From NCBI GenBank assembly GCA_031259645.1, contig JAIRLC010000090.1, forward strand, positions 1-6,321: a stretch of 6,321 nucleotides of DNA, read 5' to 3'. This document shows, piece after piece, positions 1 to 4,405 of this stretch. The notes under the pieces are model-generated. The model saw nothing but the letters and a program-made list of their open reading frames with translations. It was not told the DNA's origin and did no database searches. This DNA comes from Prevotellaceae bacterium. Lineage in GTDB: Bacteria > Bacteroidota > Bacteroidia > Bacteroidales > UBA932. Position 1 is the first letter of the stretch. The number at the start of each line of letters is the position of its first letter. The translations under genes were made by a program, and so were the position numbers.

Positions 1-441
1 GGTCCCGCCTACCTGTTAAAAAATGATGTACTGAAAGGCATCATGTGGTTTACCTTCGACCCGCGTAATCCCATAAATCAAATTGCCGTACCGGTAGCCC
101 GTGTAAAACAAATTATTGAACTAAACCGGAAAGGAGAAAAAGCCGAATTTCTCGCAGAAAATAATCATATTCCTTCCGCAATGCCCGACTTTATAAGCTC
201 GGCAGGTGAAGACAGCATCACCCGTTTCGACCGGTCGAAGAAACGGCACGATCGCAGCCGCAACGGGCAAGGACATGCAAAGGAAGAAAGGAAGAAACCA
301 CAACAGGCAGCAGGACAAGGACAAAACCCGCGGCAAGAACAGTTTGCCAAGTCTTCAAAAAATAACGAAAAAAGGCACAAGCGCCGGAGACATCCGCATA
401 ATAACAAAACCAACCCTGCCAAAAATGAAAAGCAACAATAA
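1..441 (+). CDS. ricT: RicT/YaaT-like PSP1 family protein, C-terminal part (5' truncated)
   Basis: The frame is open from the first base, giving 146 visible residues; the start and most of the PSP1 domain lie to the left of the window. The visible start (GPAYLLKNDVLKG...MWFTF) and the stretch VPVARVKQIIELNRKGEK match, from memory, the region just after the PSP1 domain in Bacteroidota RicT proteins, as does the short SITRFD motif near visible residues 72-77. In Firmicutes, RicT (YaaT) belongs to an Fe-S-containing complex affecting RNA processing and phosphorelay signalling; its role in Bacteroidota is not well defined. From about visible residue 78 the protein becomes a roughly 68-residue low-complexity tail rich in Lys, Arg, His, Gln and Asn, probably disordered and nucleic-acid binding (inference). 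The stop lies inside the start of gldH (17-nt overlap), which supports a ricT-gldH operon. The family call rests on a fragment, but the gldH neighbour supports it. Confidence 0.8.
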   Translation, partial: GPAYLLKNDVLKGIMWFTFDPRNPINQIAVPVARVKQIIELNRKGEKAEFLAENNHIPSAMPDFISSAGEDSITRFDRSKKRHDRSRNGQGHAKEERKKPQQAAGQGQNPRQEQFAKSSKNNEKRHKRRRHPHNNKTNPAKNEKQQ

Positions 442-913
442 AGTTTATATTCTTTATTTACTATTTGCGATTGGATATTTGTTCACAGCGTGTACTACGC
501 CTGCAACATTTGAAAAGATTGTCAAACTCAATAATGACAAATGGCTGAAAGACAGCGTCATCAATATTACCCTGCCGATAACCGACACATTGGGCGTCTA
601 TGCCATCATTGTTGATTTGCGTAACAACAATGATTATCCTTTCCGCAACATTCATCTTTTCGTCGATGTGGTATCGCCAACCGGCATAACCGTATGCGAT
701 ACGGTAGAATACGAACTGTCGGACATGCAAGGGAAGTGGCTTGGAAAACGGGGAAGCTACTGGATTGACCACCGGTTGTCTTATCGCCCAACGGTGATAT
801 TTCCCGAGACCGGCCATTATGCGTTCGGCATCCGGCATGGCATGCGCGCCGATACGCTGCTTGGGATAGGCGCGGTGGGCCTTCGTCTCGAATTGATTGA
901 TATTGAAAAGTAG
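425..913 (+). CDS. gldH: GldH family gliding motility lipoprotein
   Basis: A 162-residue protein. The ATG at 425 is chosen because it begins a typical lipoprotein signal: a short polar start (MKSNNK), a hydrophobic segment at residues 7-22 and Cys23 in the context LFTAC, the predicted lipidated residue. In-frame ATGs further upstream (206, 275) would add a basic stretch made from ricT coding sequence and bury the signal. The mature part has GldH family hallmarks as I recall them: NNDKW (36-40), PITDT (51-55), RNNNDYPFRNIHLFV (66-80), DTVEYELSD (92-100), GKWLGK (103-108), FPETGHY (126-132) and VGLRLE (151-156). GldH is needed for gliding in Flavobacterium johnsoniae. Homologues also occur in non-gliding Bacteroidota, so motility cannot be assumed here. 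It overlaps ricT by 17 nt and trmB by 1 nt, and no clear Shine-Dalgarno precedes it, so translation coupled to ricT is likely. Confidence 0.87.
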   Translation: MKSNNKVYILYLLFAIGYLFTACTTPATFEKIVKLNNDKWLKDSVINITLPITDTLGVYAIIVDLRNNNDYPFRNIHLFVDVVSPTGITVCDTVEYELSDMQGKWLGKRGSYWIDHRLSYRPTVIFPETGHYAFGIRHGMRADTLLGIGAVGLRLELIDIEK

Positions 914-1620
914 TGGGCAAAAACAAGTATTTACGATTTCGCGAAAATGAAACTTTCACGTTGCTGTATCAACCGGCATTTGAAGAGATATTCCGCCGTG
1001 ATTTCAAGTTTAAAGGAGTGTGGCGCGAGCAGGTATTTCACAATAACAACCCCATTGTATTGGAGCTGGGATGCGGAAAAGGCGAATATACCATCACGCT
1101 TGCCTTGCATGCTCCCGAAAAAAATTTTATCGGCATCGACATCAAAGGGGCGCGGTTGTGGCGCGGCGCAAAGACGGCCACCGAAAAACAACTTCAAAAT
1201 GTAGCGTTCATCCGCACGCGTATTGATTTTATCGAATCGTTTTTTGCACCGCACGAGATTGACGAAATTTGGATTACGTTCCCCGACCCGCAACCGAAAG
1301 CGGCGCGGAAACGGCTCACTTCACCGCTTTTCCTGACCCGCTATCGCAAATTTTTAAAACCCGGCGGACACATTCACCTGAAAACCGATAGCCGCCCGCT
1401 GCACGACTACACCAAAGCGCTGGCCATGCACAATCATTTGAAAGTGTGGGAAAGCAGTACCGATATTTATGGCTCAGGGTTTGCCGATGACGTGTTATCC
1501 ATTAAAACGCACTACGAACAACTGTTTCTCAAAAAAGGAATACCCATCACTTACCTGAAATTCAGTATCGATGGTGAGGATATAATACAGGAACCCGAAG
1601 AAATTTTTAAGCACGCCTAA
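913..1620 (+). CDS. trmB: tRNA (guanosine(46)-N7)-methyltransferase TrmB
   Basis: A complete 235-residue cytoplasmic enzyme that uses S-adenosylmethionine to methylate N7 of G46 in the tRNA variable loop. Visible motifs: the SAM-binding loop ELGCGKGEYT (51-60), the following acidic strand GIDIKGARLW (74-83), the catalytic-region motif FPDPQPK (123-129) followed by RKRLTS, HLKTDS (155-160) and the C-terminal block IKTHYEQLF...GIPITYL (197-215). Many TrmB proteins have DPWPK where this one has DPQPK; Gln at that place is, to my knowledge, common in Bacteroidota. Length is normal for the family (about 215-240). The start is GTG at 913, overlapping the gldH TAG by one base. It is supported by the N-terminal MGKNK, which is typical of Bacteroidota TrmB, and by the lack of a better start. 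The overlap implies translational coupling with gldH. Confidence 0.95.
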   Translation: MGKNKYLRFRENETFTLLYQPAFEEIFRRDFKFKGVWREQVFHNNNPIVLELGCGKGEYTITLALHAPEKNFIGIDIKGARLWRGAKTATEKQLQNVAFIRTRIDFIESFFAPHEIDEIWITFPDPQPKAARKRLTSPLFLTRYRKFLKPGGHIHLKTDSRPLHDYTKALAMHNHLKVWESSTDIYGSGFADDVLSIKTHYEQLFLKKGIPITYLKFSIDGEDIIQEPEEIFKHA

Positions 1621-1625
1621 CATTG

Positions 1626-2780
1626 TTACAGCTTCGCCACAAAACCGGCAATCCGGCGCAAAGCCTCCGTCAGTGTTGGCTTGTCTATGCAGTAGGAAAT
1701 GCGCACATAATTTTTGTAAGCGTCGCCGAACGCATCGCCGGGGATGATGGCCACGTTGGTTTCCTGCACCAGCCGGCGGGCAAAGGCGTCGCCATCCACG
1801 CCAAAGTTTGCGGTGGAAAGGTATAAGTAGAAAGCGCCTTGCGGCGGCTTGCAGTCAAACCCTGCCTGTGTAAGCTCACAGCAGGCATATTCCATATTGG
1901 CACGGTACGACGCTACCATGTGCGCCAGCTCCTTTTCGGTTTGCGGGTCGAGCACGGCTTGCAGCGCATACTGCCCTATGGTGGAAGCGGCGGTGACGTA
2001 ATACTGATGCACCTTGGCGATTTCGTTAATCACGTCCTTGCCGGCCAACACCCAGCCCAAGCGCCAGCCCGTCATGCTGTGCGACTTGGAGAACGAATTG
2101 ACCACAATAAGCTGCTTGCGCAATTCGGGATACGCGCCGAACGACTTGTGGTCGTTGGTGTACAGGATGCGGTTGTACACTTCGTCGGCAATCACGAAAA
2201 TGCCGGTGGTGGCTAAAAATGCGGCGAGTTCGTCGCGGTTCTTGCGGCTAAGCGACGCCCCCGTAGGGTTGGAAGGGTCGGTAAGAATCACACATTTTGT
2301 TTTGGAAGTGATGTGTTTTTTTAAATTTTCTACCGTAAGTTGAAAGCCGTCGGGCGCGGTATCGACGGTTTTTGCCGTACAACGGTTCAGCAAAACCAGC
2401 GGCTCGTAACCCGAGTAGGCAGGTGCGGGAATAATCACCTCATCGCCTTCATTCAGTATGGAGCATAACGAGGCGGCCAGGACTTCGGTGGTGCCCACGC
2501 CCACGATGATTTCCTCGAGGTCGTAATCGAAGCCGAAGTGTTGTTTGCAATAGCGGAGAATTGTTTCCTGGGTAACCTGTGCACCGCGGTTGGGCGTGTA
2601 GGTGGTGATGTTGCGGTGAAGCGCTTCAACGGCTTTTTCTTTCACGGGCGCCGGCGTGGGAAACAGCGGTTGGCCTAACGTGAGTTTAATTACATCATCA
2701 AACCGGTTGCAATACGTATCGAATTGCCGTATTTTTGAAGTCTGTATTTTACTTAGATTTTTGTTAAATAATGACGTCAT
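1626..2780 (-). CDS. PLP-dependent class I/II aminotransferase, PatA-like
   Basis: A complete 384-residue fold-type I aminotransferase, presumably cytoplasmic. Visible motifs: LTLGQPLFPTP (33-43), YTPNRG (61-66), the cofactor-phosphate loop GTTEV (96-100), YSGYEP (122-127), SNPTG with Asn171, ADEVY with Asp199 and Tyr202, SFSKSHSMTGWRLG with Lys232 as the predicted Schiff-base lysine and Arg240, and YVRISY with Arg360, the usual substrate-carboxylate arginine. The SKSHSMTGWR block, the VHQY segment and the N-terminus resemble Bacillus PatA, an N-acetyl-LL-diaminopimelate aminotransferase. Related enzymes also use aspartate or aromatic amino acids, so substrate is uncertain and no symbol is given. 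ATG at 2780 gives the expected family N-terminus. It lies 64 nt downstream of the flavin reductase-like gene on the same strand and converges on trmB with a 5-nt gap. No clear promoter box was found in the 64-nt gap. Confidence 0.9.
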   Translation of the reverse strand: MTSLFNKNLSKIQTSKIRQFDTYCNRFDDVIKLTLGQPLFPTPAPVKEKAVEALHRNITTYTPNRGAQVTQETILRYCKQHFGFDYDLEEIIVGVGTTEVLAASLCSILNEGDEVIIPAPAYSGYEPLVLLNRCTAKTVDTAPDGFQLTVENLKKHITSKTKCVILTDPSNPTGASLSRKNRDELAAFLATTGIFVIADEVYNRILYTNDHKSFGAYPELRKQLIVVNSFSKSHSMTGWRLGWVLAGKDVINEIAKVHQYYVTAASTIGQYALQAVLDPQTEKELAHMVASYRANMEYACCELTQAGFDCKPPQGAFYLYLSTANFGVDGDAFARRLVQETNVAIIPGDAFGDAYKNYVRISYCIDKPTLTEALRRIAGFVAKL

Positions 2781-2844
2781 GACTTACTATTTATAACTTT
2801 TCAACATGCAATATAGTAAATCATTCGTTAAAAAACAAATTTTT

Positions 2845-3429
2845 CTATCTTTTCCACACATTGATAATTTCGCCGATATACATTTTGTGGAAATCGTGCC
2901 GGGGGTAGTTTTTTTCGGCAATCGCGGGGTCAATGAATAATTCAGGGTCGAAAAAGTCGCTGTAAATTTTCTTACATTCAATAATCATGTAGGCTTCGCC
3001 GAAAGCCATGGCGCCCACGGGTGTTTCCAGGGGGGTAAAGCCCACTTCTTTCACCTTGTCGCCGTCGCGACCCGATTTGCTACCCAAGATACTGAGGGCA
3101 TCGCGGTAATTTTCGCGGAAGAACGACAGGGTGAAATGCTCGCCGCGCTCCATAAATTCAAACGTGTAGCGTTGCGGGCGGACAAATACAATCGCCACGT
3201 TTTTATTCCACAGGTGTCCCAGCGTGCCCCAACTGGCGGTCATGGTGTTGAATTTGTCGGCGCAGCCTGCCGTAATCAGCATCCAGTTATCGCCGATAAG
3301 CTTGGCGGGGCTTTCACGCAGGTCTTTGATGTCGGTTTTTTTGTAATCGTTCATAGTCGTTGCTATATTAGGTTTGTTGTTGCACGAGAGCAGGGCAAGT
3401 ATAGCCAATGCCGGGAACAGTTTTTTCAT
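2845..3429 (-). CDS. Flavin reductase-like FMN-binding protein with predicted lipoprotein signal
   Basis: A 194-residue protein. Residues 40-194 look like the FMN-binding split-barrel domain of flavin reductase/flavoredoxin family proteins: NWMLITAG (48-55), NTMTASWG (61-68), WNKNVAIVFVRPQRYT (74-89), FTLSFF (99-104), SGRDGDK (119-125) and HKMYIGEI (181-188). Such proteins bind FMN and typically reduce flavin with NAD(P)H or pass electrons; the partner here is unknown. The first 16 residues form a lipoprotein-type signal: MKK, a hydrophobic run, then LLSC with Cys16, followed by a polar linker. Most relatives I can recall begin near this protein's second Met (Met26, ATG at 3354 on the minus strand), so either this is an exported lipoprotein version or the true start is internal. 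A promoter box about 57 nt upstream of ATG 3429 favours the longer form slightly. It may be co-transcribed with the downstream aminotransferase. Confidence 0.82.
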   Translation of the reverse strand: MKKLFPALAILALLSCNNKPNIATTMNDYKKTDIKDLRESPAKLIGDNWMLITAGCADKFNTMTASWGTLGHLWNKNVAIVFVRPQRYTFEFMERGEHFTLSFFRENYRDALSILGSKSGRDGDKVKEVGFTPLETPVGAMAFGEAYMIIECKKIYSDFFDPELFIDPAIAEKNYPRHDFHKMYIGEIINVWKR

Positions 3430-3485
3430 GAGATATTGAATTTTTGAATATTTTCGATTTTGTAGTTATTAACCAAGCTGATTCA

Positions 3486-3493
3486 CAAAAGTA
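3486..3493 (-). promoter_or_regulatory. Candidate Bacteroidota -7 box for the flavin reductase-like gene
   Basis: On the minus strand these bases read TACTTTTG, an exact fit to the Bacteroidota -7 consensus TAnnTTTG. The box lies about 57 nt upstream of the ATG at 3429, which would give a leader of roughly 50 nt. No good -33 TTTG is seen at the expected distance; that stretch is T-rich on the minus strand. The box is short and AT-rich DNA yields chance matches, so confidence is moderate. Confidence 0.45.
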
Positions 3494-3579
3494 GTAATTT
3501 TAATTATAATGTAAAAAAATCCTGTTCTTTTTTTTTCGAAAACCTTTTCTATCTTTCTTCTATAAATTCTATCGGGATT

Positions 3580-3599
3580 TTTACCCGTTTGTGGGTAAA
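3580..3599. promoter_or_regulatory. Inverted repeat, candidate operator of the mntA-hepT operon
   Basis: TTTACCC and GGGTAAA form a perfect 7-bp inverted repeat with a 6-bp spacer (gtttgt). The spacer contains the candidate -33 TTTG of the promoter reading into mntA. A dyad covering a promoter element is the usual layout of a repressor site, and many toxin-antitoxin operons are autoregulated. The binding protein is not known, and neither encoded protein has a recognisable DNA-binding domain. The octamer GTAAATTT that begins in the right arm (3595-3602) recurs at 3614-3621 over the -7 box. Confidence 0.4.
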
Positions 3600-3622
3600 T
3601 TTAAAATTTTCATGTAAATTTG
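3588..3622 (+). promoter_or_regulatory. Candidate Bacteroidota promoter of mntA-hepT
   Basis: TAAATTTG at 3615-3622 matches the -7 consensus TAnnTTTG, with TTTG at 3588-3591 as the -33 element. The spacer of 23 nt is slightly longer than the usual 19-21. Transcription would begin near 3629, leaving a very short leader before the ATG at 3638. The box also overlaps the TTG codon at 3620, which argues against that codon being the start of mntA. Confidence 0.5.
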
Positions 3623-3637
3623 CGGGAAATAAGGGTT

Positions 3638-3931
3638 ATGAAAACAACAAATGAATACCTCCGCCTGTTGCGTGATTACAAGCGTGCCTATGCCGCAGAA
3701 TACGGCATAGCACGCATGGGTATTTTCGGGTCGGTAGCCCGCGGCGAACAAAGAGAAGACAGCGATATAGATATATACTACGAAGGCCCCTCAATGGGCT
3801 TGAAATCCCTTGTGCAACTGCCTCGTGAACTGGAAGATGTGTTAGGTGCACCGGTAGATGTCATTCGCCGGCACAGCAACCTCCAACCACACTTTATCGA
3901 CCGTATCATGAAAGATATTATTTATGTATGA
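3638..3931 (+). CDS. mntA: MntA-like minimal nucleotidyltransferase antitoxin
   Basis: A 97-residue protein with the minimal nucleotidyltransferase fold. The signature GSX10DXD is complete: Gly31-Ser32, then ten residues (VARGEQREDS), then Asp43 and Asp45, with a third likely metal-binding acid at Asp74 in PVDVI. In characterised MntA-HepT (type VII) systems the antitoxin transfers AMP units to a tyrosine of the HEPN toxin and so silences it; intact catalytic residues suggest the same here (inference). The ATG at 3638 is chosen over an in-frame TTG at 3620 because AAGGG lies just upstream and the TTG falls inside the candidate -7 promoter box. The gene ends with an 8-nt overlap with hepT, indicating coupled expression with the antitoxin made first. 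An alternative name is nucleotidyltransferase domain-containing protein. Confidence 0.88.
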   Translation: MKTTNEYLRLLRDYKRAYAAEYGIARMGIFGSVARGEQREDSDIDIYYEGPSMGLKSLVQLPRELEDVLGAPVDVIRRHSNLQPHFIDRIMKDIIYV

Positions 3932-4310
3932 CAAGACACGCATAATAGATTTGCTTTGCAGCATCGAAAAATCGCTGCTACTCATCTTGGAACAAACGAA
4001 AACAGTCAAGTCAGTGAACGATTTTATAACTACTCCGAGTGGCGTTTTTATGCTGGACGCTGTTTGTATGAACCTCCTTTCAGTGGGAGAGGCAATAAAA
4101 AATATTGATAAACAAACCGACCGCAAATTATTGTCAAATTATCCCTCTGTTCCATGGAAAGACATTATGGGTATGCGCGATAAAATAGCACATCATTATT
4201 TCGAAATTGATGCTGATGCGATTTTTGACATATTGCGTCATGATCTGCCGCCACTGCTATCTGTAATCAAGCAGGTGAAAGAAGATATCATAACCTCCTG
4301 TTCGGCGTAG
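3924..4310 (+). CDS. hepT: HepT-like HEPN domain ribonuclease toxin (DUF86)
   Basis: A 128-residue, largely alpha-helical HEPN protein of the HepT/DUF86 type. The catalytic and modification motif RX4HXY is intact as RDKIAHHY: Arg85, His90 and Tyr92. Other family marks are LSVGEAIKN (52-60), VPWKDIMGMRDK (76-87) and the C-terminal helix ILRHDLPPLL (103-112). In studied pairs the Arg and His form the RNase site and the Tyr is AMPylated by MntA. Here the activity is inferred from motifs alone. The ATG at 3924 overlaps the last 8 nt of mntA, and its frame gives the normal length. The stop TAG (4308-4310) lies inside the left arm of a hairpin and is followed by a probable terminator. The pair is flanked by unrelated housekeeping-type genes, fitting an acquired module, but no mobile element ends are visible. 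Confidence 0.9.
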   Translation: MYDKTRIIDLLCSIEKSLLLILEQTKTVKSVNDFITTPSGVFMLDAVCMNLLSVGEAIKNIDKQTDRKLLSNYPSVPWKDIMGMRDKIAHHYFEIDADAIFDILRHDLPPLLSVIKQVKEDIITSCSA

Positions 4311-4332
4311 CGCTCTCACGATGCCGCTACGC
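4305..4332 (+). other. Hairpin overlapping the hepT stop codon
   Basis: GCGTAGCG (4305-4312) and CGCTACGC (4325-4332) form a perfect 8-bp stem around a 12-nt loop. The left arm contains the hepT stop TAG. No T-run follows directly; instead a second hairpin starts at once. It could stabilise the mRNA 3' end or assist termination (inference). Confidence 0.5.
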
Positions 4333-4366
4333 ACAAAGCCGCCCGCAGTTGCGGGCGTTTGTTTTT
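4333..4366 (+). terminator. Probable intrinsic terminator of mntA-hepT
   Basis: CGCCCGCA (4340-4347) pairs with TGCGGGCG (4350-4357), an 8-bp, mostly G/C stem with a minimal 2-nt loop; dropping the inner A-T pair gives a 7-bp stem with a tetraloop. It is followed by TTTGTTTTTGTG. ACAAA (4333-4337) can also pair with TTTGT (4358-4362) across a GC bulge. The strong stem plus T-rich tail fits a rho-independent terminator for the + strand. The converging peptidase gene on the other strand ends at 4406, so the same stem may serve it too, although the minus-strand T-run is poor. Confidence 0.75.
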
Positions 4367-4405
4367 GTGTGATGCAAAGATTTTAGCGTACAGGGAAAAT
4401 ATTTG

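Noticed and set aside
206..424. Longer gldH start at the ATG at 206
   Set aside because: The extra 73 residues are an out-of-frame reading of ricT and would bury the lipoprotein signal that starts at 425.
1839..2343. Open frames on the + strand opposite the aminotransferase
   Set aside because: They are shadows of a gene with intact catalytic motifs and show no family features or start signals of their own.
2771..2780. Perfect 10-bp palindrome ATGACGTCAT at the aminotransferase start codon
   Set aside because: It is made of the first codons (ATG ACG TCA T) and has no nearby promoter box or second copy, so chance is the simplest explanation.
3528..3542. T-run followed by TTTTCGAAAA palindrome in the divergent intergenic region
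   Set aside because: There is no G/C stem before the T-run and the short palindrome is expected in AT-rich DNA; there is no upstream gene needing a terminator there.
3620..3637. TTG start for mntA at 3620
   Set aside because: It lies within the candidate -7 promoter box, and a better ATG with AAGGG upstream follows 18 nt later.
3430..4405. Mobile element or genomic island boundaries around the toxin-antitoxin pair
   Set aside because: No terminal inverted repeats, target-site duplications, integrase or tRNA gene could be seen flanking the module.
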